Positions 22,698 through 29,285 of a stretch of 34,313 nt of DNA are shown piece by piece. Every line of letters begins with the position of its first letter. The stretch's first letter is position 1. The translations under genes were made by a program, and so were the position numbers. Source of the DNA: Armatimonadota bacterium (GTDB lineage: Bacteria > Armatimonadota > Fimbriimonadia > Fimbriimonadales > Fimbriimonadaceae); the NCBI GenBank assembly GCA_016125185.1, contig WGMG01000009.1, positions 1 to 34,313 on the forward strand, written 5' to 3'. The notes under the pieces were generated by a model, which was given only the letters and a program-made list of their open reading frames with translations, searched no databases and was not told the DNA's origin.

Positions 22698-23492
22698 CTA
22701 AAACGTTTCTTGATCGAAGCCGTGAGTGAGATCACGATGGTCCCTGGGATGCCTGCCGTACCGGATCCGCATTAAGCAAAGACCCTTTGCCGGAAGCACC
22801 ACTGGCCATTGGTACTTGAGCCGCTCCTCTGGTTGGAGGAGTCTACTGACCTCTACGACGTCGCGGTAGCCGCGTCCCACTTCGAGGATCGCGCCAGCCA
22901 TTCTTCGCATCATTCCGCGGAGAAAGGCGGTACCCACAACGTCCACCCACACCTCATCTCGAACTTGCCTCACCCCAACCGAGTACAGGACCCGGCGGGT
23001 GTTGGTTACCGAAGACTCCAACTCTTCGGTAAAGGCTCGAAAGTCGTGATCACCTTGCAGATAGCTTGCCGCCTTCTGCATTAGCTCCAGGTTCAGTTCG
23101 CGTCCATAGTAGTGCGCAAACCTTTCTCGCATGGGGTCGGACTTGCCAACCATGATGCGGTACCGGTAGAAGCGGTCGATAGCCGAGAACCGTGAACTGA
23201 AGTCGTCCGCCACTCGCGAGGACTTCATCACCCGGATGTCGGGTGGAAGCACCTTGTTGAGCGCGTAGGACCACTTTTCGGGTGGGACGCCTTTATCACA
23301 ATCGAAATGGCACACTTGGCCTTTCGCGTGGGCGCCGCCGTCGGTTCGGCTAGCTCCGATGATCTCGATTTCTTCGCCCGAGACACGGCGAACAGCTTCT
23401 TTCAATGTGCTTTGGACAGTTCTCTGTCCTTTGTTCCGCGACCAACCTCTAAATTCCGTCCCATCGTAGGCGACGGTGAGTTTGATTCGCAT
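22698..23492 (-). CDS. truA: tRNA pseudouridine synthase A
   Basis: TruA makes pseudouridine at positions 38-40 of tRNA anticodon arms. The 264-residue protein has the N-terminal RIKLTVAYDGTEFRGW, the catalytic aspartate block GASRTDGGAHAKGQV and FLRGMMRRMAGAILEVG. The start is ATG 23492; GTG 23495 immediately precedes it. The only Shine-Dalgarno candidate (GGTGGG, 23508-23503) is part of the right arm of the rplQ terminator hairpin. Translation may therefore be blocked when the hairpin forms. Confidence 0.95.
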   Translation of the reverse strand: MRIKLTVAYDGTEFRGWSRNKGQRTVQSTLKEAVRRVSGEEIEIIGASRTDGGAHAKGQVCHFDCDKGVPPEKWSYALNKVLPPDIRVMKSSRVADDFSSRFSAIDRFYRYRIMVGKSDPMRERFAHYYGRELNLELMQKAASYLQGDHDFRAFTEELESSVTNTRRVLYSVGVRQVRDEVWVDVVGTAFLRGMMRRMAGAILEVGRGYRDVVEVSRLLQPEERLKYQWPVVLPAKGLCLMRIRYGRHPRDHRDLTHGFDQETF

Positions 23493-23495
23493 CAC

Positions 23496-23522
23496 AAAAA
23501 ATCCCACCTTTTACGGTGGGAT
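23496..23522 (-). terminator. Intrinsic terminator after rplQ, overlapping the truA ribosome-binding site
   Basis: On the minus strand ATCCCACC-GTAAAA-GGTGGGAT forms a perfect 8-bp stem with a 6-nt loop, followed directly by TTTTTG. It lies 7 bp after the rplQ stop. The right arm supplies the only Shine-Dalgarno-like sequence for truA, whose ATG is at 23492. It is therefore both a terminator or attenuator and a possible translation control. Confidence 0.82.
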
Positions 23523-23528
23523 AAATCT

Positions 23529-23978
23529 TTAGACCAATTCGAGAACGGCGGTCTGGGCGGCGTCGCCTCGGCGGTTACCAGTCTTGGTGAGACGGGTATA
23601 GCCACCGTTGCGATCCTTGTACCGGGGACCGATGTTGTCAAAAAGGTGCTTGACGAGGTCTTCACCGGTCAGCTTGTTAAACTGGGCTTTCACCTGGGTG
23701 ACTTCCAGTTCCGTCTTGCCGGCGGTGATCTTTCCGCTGACGAGGTTGCTGGAACCGTGGCCGACGAGAATCTTTCGAGCTCGGCGTCGGGCCTCCAGGC
23801 CATCCTCCATCTTGGTCAGAGTAATGAGCTTTTCAACCATGCGCTGAAGCTCTTTGGCGCGGCCGAAGGTGGTTCGGACGTACCCATGTCGAACGAACTG
23901 ACGAGAAAGGTTCGTCAGGAGGTGCATCCGCTGATCGGACGGCAGGCCAAGTTTTCGGTGGTCTACTTTGTGTCGCAT
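23529..23978 (-). CDS. rplQ: 50S ribosomal protein L17
   Basis: This is a 149-residue L17. The start MRHKVDHRKLGLPSDQRMHLLTNL and the TFGRAKELQRMVEKLITL block are characteristic. After about residue 115 comes a conserved RYKDRNGGYTRLTKTGNRRGDAAQTAVLELV end. It directly follows rpoA, the standard order. A terminator hairpin lies just behind it. Confidence 0.98.
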   Translation of the reverse strand: MRHKVDHRKLGLPSDQRMHLLTNLSRQFVRHGYVRTTFGRAKELQRMVEKLITLTKMEDGLEARRRARKILVGHGSSNLVSGKITAGKTELEVTQVKAQFNKLTGEDLVKHLFDNIGPRYKDRNGGYTRLTKTGNRRGDAAQTAVLELV

Positions 23979-23989
23979 CGTTGTTTTCC

Positions 23990-24979
23990 TTAGAAATCGT
24001 CGTCGTCGTCGTCGAGAAGGTCGATCGAGCGGTAGCCACCCTTGGACGGCTTCAGCTCAAGACCATGCTCTTGGAGCTTGTCGCGGACCTCAAGCAACGA
24101 CTTCTTACCGAAGCCGCGGATTGCGGTGAGGTCTGCCTCGCTGACGAGAGCGAGGGCGCGCAGGTTAAGAATGCCAGCGCGGCGAAGACAGTTGAAGGTT
24201 CGCTGCGAGAAGTCGAGCTCTTCGATCTTCACGTCGGGAACGTTCTTGAGAATCTCGTCCGTGCTCTGCTCTTCGGTACCGATTTCGGCCTGGAAGCCAG
24301 CGGCGCCAAGGTCGAAGAAGAGTCGGAAGTACTTGTCAAGAATGTGAGCCGACTGCGAAAGCGCATCGTTCGGGGCGATCGCGCCGTTCGATTCGATGTC
24401 GATGACCAGTCGCTCATAGTCCGTTCGAGTTCCCACGCGGGTGGCCTCGACCAGATAGTTGACCTTTCGGATCGGCGTGAACTGTGCGCCGACCGGCAGA
24501 AGGCCGATCACGCCCTTGTAGCGATCCTGCTTGTCAGGAAGCGTGTAGCCGACGCCCCAGTTGACGAACAGCTCCATGCTGAGGGTCGACTTCGGGTCGC
24601 TGATGGTGGCGATATAAACTTCGGGGTTGACGACCTCGACGCCCTCGGGGCAGACGATGTCGGCGCCGGTGACTTTGCCCGGGCCAGTGGCTTCGATCTT
24701 GAGGACAACCTCGTCGATCGGCTCTTCGCTGGTGACCTTGACCGCCACATCCTTCAGGTTAAGGATGAGCTGGGTCGTGTCTTCCTTGATGCCGGGGATC
24801 GGAGCGAACTCGTGGAAAACCTTGTCGATGCGGATGGCGCAGATGGCGGCACCCTGGATCGAGCTAAGGAGCACCCGTCGAATCGCGTTGCCGATGGTCT
24901 GTCCGTAGCCTCGCTCGAGAGGTTCGAGGACGAACTTTCCATAGTCGTCGGTCAGTTGCAGAGTGGAAATTGCAGGCAT
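23990..24979 (-). CDS. rpoA: DNA-directed RNA polymerase subunit alpha
   Basis: This is a 329-residue alpha subunit. The N-terminal domain (dimerisation and beta/beta' binding) includes FVLEPLERGYGQTIGNAIRRVLLSS, and the C-terminal domain (about 250-315) contains FNCLRRAGILNLRAL...GFGKKSLLEVRDKL. The protein ends in a short acidic tail of six aspartates. It starts 20 bp after rpsK; rpsD, which often lies between rpsK and rpoA, is absent. Confidence 0.98.
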   Translation of the reverse strand: MPAISTLQLTDDYGKFVLEPLERGYGQTIGNAIRRVLLSSIQGAAICAIRIDKVFHEFAPIPGIKEDTTQLILNLKDVAVKVTSEEPIDEVVLKIEATGPGKVTGADIVCPEGVEVVNPEVYIATISDPKSTLSMELFVNWGVGYTLPDKQDRYKGVIGLLPVGAQFTPIRKVNYLVEATRVGTRTDYERLVIDIESNGAIAPNDALSQSAHILDKYFRLFFDLGAAGFQAEIGTEEQSTDEILKNVPDVKIEELDFSQRTFNCLRRAGILNLRALALVSEADLTAIRGFGKKSLLEVRDKLQEHGLELKPSKGGYRSIDLLDDDDDDF

Positions 24980-24999
24980 TCTGGGTCGGTTCTCCTAGG

Positions 25000-25392
25000 T
25001 TAGACTCGGCGTCGCTTCGGCGGTCGGCAGCCGTTGTGCGGGAGCGGCGTCACGTCGACGACGTGGGTGACTTCGAGACCGCTGGCGGCCAGGGCGCGCA
25101 TGGCGGTTTCTCGACCGGAGCCGGGTCCTCGGACCTGGATCGAAATCTGCTTCAGGCCGTGCTCCTGAGCCAGTCGCGAAGCCTTATCGGCTGCGACCTG
25201 CGCCGCGAACGGGGTGCCCTTTCGACTGCCTTTGAAGTTGACGTTTCCGGCGCTGGCCCAGCTGATCGTGTTGCCGTTCGCGTCGGTGATGGTCACAATG
25301 GTGTTGTTGAAAGACGCGTGAATATGCGCAACACCGATTGCGATGTTCTTCTTCTCTTTCTGCTTTCCTCTCGTGGTGGTTTTTCTTGCCAT
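25000..25392 (-). CDS. rpsK: 30S ribosomal protein S11
   Basis: This is a 130-residue S11 of the 30S platform. The blocks [54 protein letters not shown] and the C-terminus [15 protein letters not shown] are diagnostic. A stable GC-rich stem-loop separates it from rpsM. Confidence 0.98.
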   Translation of the reverse strand: MARKTTTRGKQKEKKNIAIGVAHIHASFNNTIVTITDANGNTISWASAGNVNFKGSRKGTPFAAQVAADKASRLAQEHGLKQISIQVRGPGSGRETAMRALAASGLEVTHVVDVTPLPHNGCRPPKRRRV

Positions 25393-25411
25393 GGGTGCCT
25401 TGGTTCAGGGT

Positions 25412-25432
25412 GTCCCGCCGCCGAGGCGGGAC
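25412..25432 (-). promoter_or_regulatory. Intercistronic stem-loop between rpsM and rpsK
   Basis: GTCCCGCC (25412-25419) and GGCGGGAC (25425-25432) form a perfect 8-bp stem with a 5-nt loop in the 48-bp gap between rpsM and rpsK. There is no T run after it on the minus strand, so it is unlikely to be a full terminator. It could attenuate transcription, stabilise mRNA ends or bind a ribosomal protein. Confidence 0.5.
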
Positions 25433-25440
25433 GATCAAAA

Positions 25441-25818
25441 TTACTTCTTCGCCTTCTTCTTTCCGGCAACGGTCTTCGGCTTACCCTTTCGAGTTCGCGC
25501 GTTGCTGCGGGTTCGCTGGCCTCGAGTCGGGAGTCCGCGCGAGTGGCGGATGCCTCGGAAGCATCGAATCTCCATCAGGCGACGGATGTTGGTTTGGACT
25601 TCGCGGCGCAGGTCACCTTCTACCTGGTAATCGGCGTCGAGGACTTCGCGGATGCGAGTGACTTCGTTCTCGTCGAGATCCTTTACTTTCTTGCGAGGGT
25701 CAATGTTTGCTTTCTCAAGCAACTCAAGGACGTTGTGCTTGCCGATTCCGTACAGGACGGGCAGGGCATACTGCACCATTTTTTCTCGCGGAAGGTCGAT
25801 ACCTGCAATACGTGCCAT
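25441..25818 (-). CDS. rpsM: 30S ribosomal protein S13
   Basis: This is a 125-residue S13 of the 30S head and the subunit bridge. The start [19 protein letters not shown], the helix-hairpin-helix [33 protein letters not shown] and a lysine-rich tail identify it. It follows rpmJ by 9 bp. Confidence 0.98.
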   Translation of the reverse strand: MARIAGIDLPREKMVQYALPVLYGIGKHNVLELLEKANIDPRKKVKDLDENEVTRIREVLDADYQVEGDLRREVQTNIRRLMEIRCFRGIRHSRGLPTRGQRTRSNARTRKGKPKTVAGKKKAKK

Positions 25819-25827
25819 AAATTCTTA

Positions 25828-25941
25828 TTAACCTTGTCGCTGCTTATGCTTGGGGACGCTGCAAATCACGCGCACAACGCCGTTGCGCTTGATGATCTTG
25901 CACTTATCGCAGATCTTTTTAACACTAGCTCTAACTTTCAT
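25828..25941 (-). CDS. rpmJ: 50S ribosomal protein L36 (zinc-binding type)
   Basis: A 37-residue protein of 50S type, found directly in the DNA: it starts [15 protein letters not shown] and ends [10 protein letters not shown]. The zinc ligands C11, C14, C27 and H32 are present, so this is the C+ form. It is the normal first partner of rpsM in the alpha operon. A sigma-70-like promoter lies about 95 bp upstream. Confidence 0.96.
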   Translation of the reverse strand: MKVRASVKKICDKCKIIKRNGVVRVICSVPKHKQRQG

Positions 25942-26034
25942 GATCTGTTCTTCCTGGTCCGTCCGTCCGTAAGGTTGATCACCTTATTCTTTGGGAACGA
26001 AAGCACACGCAGTACGTCGCTGACGCAACTGAGA

Positions 26035-26064
26035 ATATTACTCAACGCGTGAATCGTTTTGCAA
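26035..26064 (-). promoter_or_regulatory. Putative promoter of the rpmJ-rpsM-rpsK-rpoA operon
   Basis: On the minus strand TTGCAA (26064-26059) and TAATAT (26040-26035) are separated by 18 bp. This leaves a leader of roughly 90 bases before rpmJ. It lies downstream of the receiver-like gene and separates that gene from the ribosomal genes. A perfect palindrome sits just upstream at 26069-26083. Confidence 0.45.
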
Positions 26065-26068
26065 CCCT

Positions 26069-26083
26069 AATTCGTCACGAATT
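26069..26083. promoter_or_regulatory. Perfect 15-bp palindrome upstream of the ribosomal promoter
   Basis: AATTCGT-C-ACGAATT is a perfect inverted repeat with 7-bp arms around one base, placed 4 bp upstream of the putative -35 of the rpmJ promoter. Size and position fit an activator or repressor site. No bound protein can be named. Confidence 0.45.
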
Positions 26084-26179
26084 GGTTTAGCCGTATAGAA
26101 CGGCGGAAACGCCTAGGACCGGGAAGCCTTTAGTGTACTTGACGGGGACCGAAGAGGTCCCGCTTTTGGGGAAAACCTG

Positions 26180-26527
26180 TCAACGCTTTCGATCCTTTCG
26201 GAACGGGTTTTGCCGAGGATCGGTATAAACGTCGGCCCGGAACGGCAAACTTTGAACATGATCGTATTGACTCGGAGAATTGACGATGAGGACCACGGAC
26301 ATCATCCTGGTCTCATCGTTGGTTCGGATGAACTCTAATAGCTCATAGCCATTCGGGTGAGACATCGTGTAGTCGACGATCGCCTGATCAAACTTCTCGG
26401 TCTGAAGCAGATGAAGACCTTCGGAACCGGTTTCGACCACCGTGACCTCTTGCCCCGAACGCTCAAGGGTCGTTTGAATGAGTCGAGCTATGTGCTTTTG
26501 GTTCTGAACTACCAGGACCCGTCTCAT
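26180..26527 (-). CDS. Degenerate receiver-domain protein (response regulator-like)
   Basis: This 115-residue protein consists only of a receiver fold: RRVLVVQNQ, the phospho-acceptor-like D52 in AIVDYTM, GYELLEFIRT and MMSVVLIVNSPS. The acidic pair before D52 is replaced by Q8-N9. The usual Thr/Ser after beta-4 is Asn, and the beta-5 lysine (KPF) is replaced (RQNPF). Mg-dependent phosphorylation is therefore doubtful, and it may be a pseudo-receiver. It lies between infA and rpmJ, an unusual place. Heptad repeats separate it from infA. Confidence 0.82.
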   Translation of the reverse strand: MRRVLVVQNQKHIARLIQTTLERSGQEVTVVETGSEGLHLLQTEKFDQAIVDYTMSHPNGYELLEFIRTNDETRMMSVVLIVNSPSQYDHVQSLPFRADVYTDPRQNPFRKDRKR

Positions 26528-26530
26528 TTA

Positions 26531-26566
26531 GCTGAATCCTGAAGCCTGGAGTCTGAAGCCTACAGG
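26531..26566. repeat. Degenerate heptad repeat, five units
   Basis: Five consecutive 7-bp units fill the gap between infA and the receiver gene: GCTGAAT, CCTGAAG, CCTGGAG, TCTGAAG, CCTACAG. On the minus strand they read as GCTTCAG/ACTCCAG-type units with an RCT core, like the other heptad tracts of this window. Confidence 0.75.
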
Positions 26567-26833
26567 TTAATTCCGATGCCGATACGTGATCCGGCCCATC
26601 GTCAGATCGTACGGACTGACCTCGACTTTCACACGATCGCCCGGCATGATTCGGATGTAGTGCATGCGCATCTTGCCGCTCACGTGGGCCAGGACCTCAA
26701 GGTCACCTTCATCGAGCTTGACGCGAAAGCGAGCGTTGGGAAGGTTTTCGATGATCGTCCCATCGAGTTCGATTCCCTGCTCTTTTCCGGATTGATCTCC
26801 AGTCTTCTGCTTGTAGTGCCTTCTTCGCGCCAT
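26567..26833 (-). CDS. infA: Translation initiation factor IF-1 with N-terminal extension
   Basis: IF-1 binds the ribosomal A site during initiation. The S1/OB-fold core matches the family: [60 protein letters not shown]. At 88 residues it is longer than the usual 71-73 because of a basic, hydrophilic N-terminal extension of about 16 residues ([19 protein letters not shown]). No internal start exists that would remove it. It is divergent from the flavoprotein gene. Confidence 0.96.
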   Translation of the reverse strand: MARRRHYKQKTGDQSGKEQGIELDGTIIENLPNARFRVKLDEGDLEVLAHVSGKMRMHYIRIMPGDRVKVEVSPYDLTMGRITYRHRN

Positions 26834-26883
26834 GTGCCATCAGTTTACCAAGAATGGCGTTCGTCGCCATAATGGAGGGCGGA

Positions 26884-28230
26884 ATGAAGCCGGATGTGAT
26901 CGTCGTCGGGGCGGGCGCCGCCGGAATCTTTGCCGCCTGGCGGGCGGCCACCTTGGGCGCGAAAGTCGTGCTTCTGGAAAAGACCAGCCGCATCGGCACC
27001 AAGATTCTCGTGTCGGGTGGCGGCAAATGCAACATCTGCCACGACGGCCCCATCGAAGAGGTTCTCGCCAAGTTTCGCCCCAACGAGGGGCGCTTCATTC
27101 GACCAAGTGTTTACCGGTTCCCCAGCACCGCCATCGTGCCGCTCTTCGTCACCCGCGGGCTTGACGTCTACACCCGGCCGGACGGACGAATCTTCCCCGT
27201 CGATCGCACCGCCAAGGACGTAGTGGCGATCCTCAAATCGCTTTTGGACGAGGTCGGCGTGACCGTGTTCCTGGACTCTCCTGTCGAAGGACTGACCATC
27301 GAAGATGGGCGAGTTGCCGGGGTGCAAGTGGGAACCGCCGAGCGGCGGGGGAGCCATCGGACTACAGATCAGCCCCGGTACGGTGCGAAGGCTCTCCTGA
27401 CCGAAGCATTGGCCATCGAAGACGACCATTCGGTCTTTGGCGCGGGCGAGCTTCGAGCCCCGAAGGTGATCGTATGCTGTGGCGGATCGAGCTATCCCAA
27501 CTCGGGCACCACCGGCGATGGCTGGAAGTGGATGCGCGACCTGGGGCACACCATCGTCAAAACCCGCGCCGCACTGGCTCCGCTGTATCTGGAAAGCGTC
27601 GATGCCGACCTCAGCGGGGTGGCCCTGCGAGACGTAGCGCTCAAGGCTCGGGCGACCAAAGAGGTCGCGCGATGGCGGGGCGATCTGCTGTTTACTCATC
27701 AAGGAATCTCGGGGCCATGTGCACTGGGGGTCAGCCGAGTGGTCGCCGAAACGCTCGAATCGGCCGAAGTGTCTCTCGAGGTCGATTTATGTCCCGACAC
27801 GTCCGAGGACGCCCTGCGCGAGCAGGCTTTGAGCGCGGACCCGAAGCGCACCGTCGACTGGTTCCTGTCCGAACTCTTACCCGACCGCCTTCTCGAGCGT
27901 TTCTTGACTGATGGCGCGATTCCTCCCAAAACCACGTTTGCCAACCTCGACCGCAAGTCGCGCAATCGTCTGATGACGTTGATCAAGGCGTGGCCCATCG
28001 GCAAAGTTCGCCACGTCCCGCTGGAGAAAGGAGAGGTCGTCGCCGGTGGCGTTAGCTTGGACGAAGTCGATCCCAAGACGATGGCGTCGCGCTTGGTCGA
28101 TGGTCTTTATTTGTGTGGCGAGATTTTGGACGTCGCTGGGCCGGTGGGAGGCTATAACCTGCAGGCGGCTTTTGCGACCGGGTTCGTGGCGGGGGAATCG
28201 GCAGTTGTATCAGTCTCCGGTAACGCTTAA
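26884..28230 (+). CDS. NAD(P)/FAD-dependent oxidoreductase, HI0933/BaiN family
   Basis: This 448-residue flavoprotein starts with the FAD-binding GxGxxG motif (VIVVGAGAAGIFAAWRAA). The family signatures LVSGGGKCNI near residue 45, VCCGGSSYPNSGTTGDGW, LFTHQGISGPCAL and the C-terminal LYLCGEILDVAGPVGGYNLQAAFATG follow. The start ATG 26884 has GGAGGG four bases upstream; ATG 26854 is less likely. HI0933 proteins are of mostly unknown function, and one member (BaiN) reduces bile acid intermediates. A 277-bp inverted-repeat element begins 6 bp after the stop. Confidence 0.9.
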   Translation: MKPDVIVVGAGAAGIFAAWRAATLGAKVVLLEKTSRIGTKILVSGGGKCNICHDGPIEEVLAKFRPNEGRFIRPSVYRFPSTAIVPLFVTRGLDVYTRPDGRIFPVDRTAKDVVAILKSLLDEVGVTVFLDSPVEGLTIEDGRVAGVQVGTAERRGSHRTTDQPRYGAKALLTEALAIEDDHSVFGAGELRAPKVIVCCGGSSYPNSGTTGDGWKWMRDLGHTIVKTRAALAPLYLESVDADLSGVALRDVALKARATKEVARWRGDLLFTHQGISGPCALGVSRVVAETLESAEVSLEVDLCPDTSEDALREQALSADPKRTVDWFLSELLPDRLLERFLTDGAIPPKTTFANLDRKSRNRLMTLIKAWPIGKVRHVPLEKGEVVAGGVSLDEVDPKTMASRLVDGLYLCGEILDVAGPVGGYNLQAAFATGFVAGESAVVSVSGNA

Positions 28231-28235
28231 CGCAC

Positions 28236-28512
28236 TCCCCTCATCCGGTTCGTAAACTCACCGGCTTCTCCATCCGGAGAAGCATCGGATCGGCACCACG
28301 TTCCAGCGCTAGGGGAAAGCCGATCGTTTGTAAAAGTGGCGACTCTAATGCGTAAAAGTTCGGCAAGATGCTTTCGTCGATGTGCCAGCAGACCCGAGAC
28401 GGTTGAAGCCCAACGACTTTTCACCTGAAATTCCAACATTTGGCCGTCCAAAGATGCTTCTCCGGATGGAGAAGCCGGTAAGACGCCAAAGGCGACGAAC
28501 CGGATGAGGGGA
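28236..28512. mobile_element. 277-bp MITE/REP-like element with composite terminal inverted repeats
   Basis: The outer arms 28236-28252 and 28496-28512 are perfect 17-bp reverse complements (TCCCCTCATCCGGTTCG at the left). Inside them, 28260-28286 and 28453-28479 are perfect 27-bp reverse complements. Each inner arm is itself a hairpin (GCTTCTCC / GGAGAAGC around ATCC). The spacers between arms differ (7 and 16 bp). The 166-bp core has no gene but holds another inverted pair (GATCGGC / GCCGATC). No target duplication is evident. The layout resembles paired REP-like units mobilised in trans. Confidence 0.8.
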
Positions 28513-28660
28513 AATCAAGAAAGCTATGTTCAAAGTAGGTTCTTTTGCTTGCCAGTCCAGAAAATTAGGGGACTCGCCGCAGACTGTCTGAACGCGATAC
28601 CAAGTTTCACTCACTACCGAACATCTACATTTCGGACCAACAACTCTTGTAAACCATCGG
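28513..28660. other. Non-coding spacer
   Basis: About 150 bp between the inverted-repeat element and the stop of the leftward hypothetical gene. I see no gene, RNA or clear hairpin in it. Confidence 0.5.
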
Positions 28661-29275
28661 CTAGCACTCGTCTTTCCACGTTTCTTCGTAGATTGGAAGA
28701 AAGTATCGAGCCGCTCCGCCTTCCTGCCGTCTCATTTCATATTCTGCTTCAATCCAGGCGGCCTTGAATGCTACAAACCGCTTCACACATTCGACCTCAG
28801 GGTCAGTCAGAGCGGACCAGCGATCTAAGAACATCTCCCGCTCGCCTGGCCTTAGCATCAAGTCGTGGGCCAGATCGATCGAGTCTGGCTCTCTCAGCCC
28901 TCGAAGCATTGCCGCCGGAAGATAATAGCGACGACCTACGGGGTCAAGGTACAAAAAGCTACCACCCCATTCGCCAATCTTCCACGAAGGATCATCGATA
29001 AGGTCCTGCCAATGGGAATCAGAGTCCCCAAAGGCTTCAACCCGGTCAGATTCATCCCAGGTAGCACGTCGGATGACGTCAGTCCATTGCGCGTCGGTCA
29101 ATGCTGAAGGCTTCTCAGTTTGCAACAGATTTTCGACCAAGAAAACTTGGACTTCATAATTCTGCCTGCAAGACTCGCCCCAAGTTACCGTGCCGGTTCT
29201 CGTGACGCCATCGAAGACGAGCCTAATCTCCCTTTCGAGATCTTCGACTTCGCGGGCCAATTCTTCCTGATCCAT
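28661..29275 (-). CDS. Hypothetical protein, possibly DUF6714-like
   Basis: This 204-residue soluble protein has an N-terminal helical stretch (DQEELAREVEDLEREIRLVFDG), a central TDAQWTDV and DPSWKIGEWGGSFLYLDPVGRRYYLPAAMLRGL region, and an acidic helical C-terminus. No signal peptide or membrane segment is seen. The 'YYLPAAMLRGL' region loosely recalls the DUF6714 group, a weak match made by eye. It lies 10 bp downstream of hflX on the same strand and may be the last gene of that operon. Function is unknown. Confidence 0.65.
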   Translation of the reverse strand: MDQEELAREVEDLEREIRLVFDGVTRTGTVTWGESCRQNYEVQVFLVENLLQTEKPSALTDAQWTDVIRRATWDESDRVEAFGDSDSHWQDLIDDPSWKIGEWGGSFLYLDPVGRRYYLPAAMLRGLREPDSIDLAHDLMLRPGEREMFLDRWSALTDPEVECVKRFVAFKAAWIEAEYEMRRQEGGAARYFLPIYEETWKDEC

Positions 29276-29285
29276 CCGGCAAAAC

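Noticed and set aside
26145-26161. GGGACC/GGTCCC hairpin as terminator of the receiver gene
   Set aside because: The 6-bp stem has no T run on the minus strand; too weak to call.
28287-28452. Transposase fragment in the core of the inverted-repeat element
   Set aside because: No open frame resembling a transposase; the core is too short and non-coding.
28661-29275. Firm assignment to DUF6714
   Set aside because: Only a short LPAAxL-type stretch looks similar; no diagnostic motif can be confirmed without a profile search.
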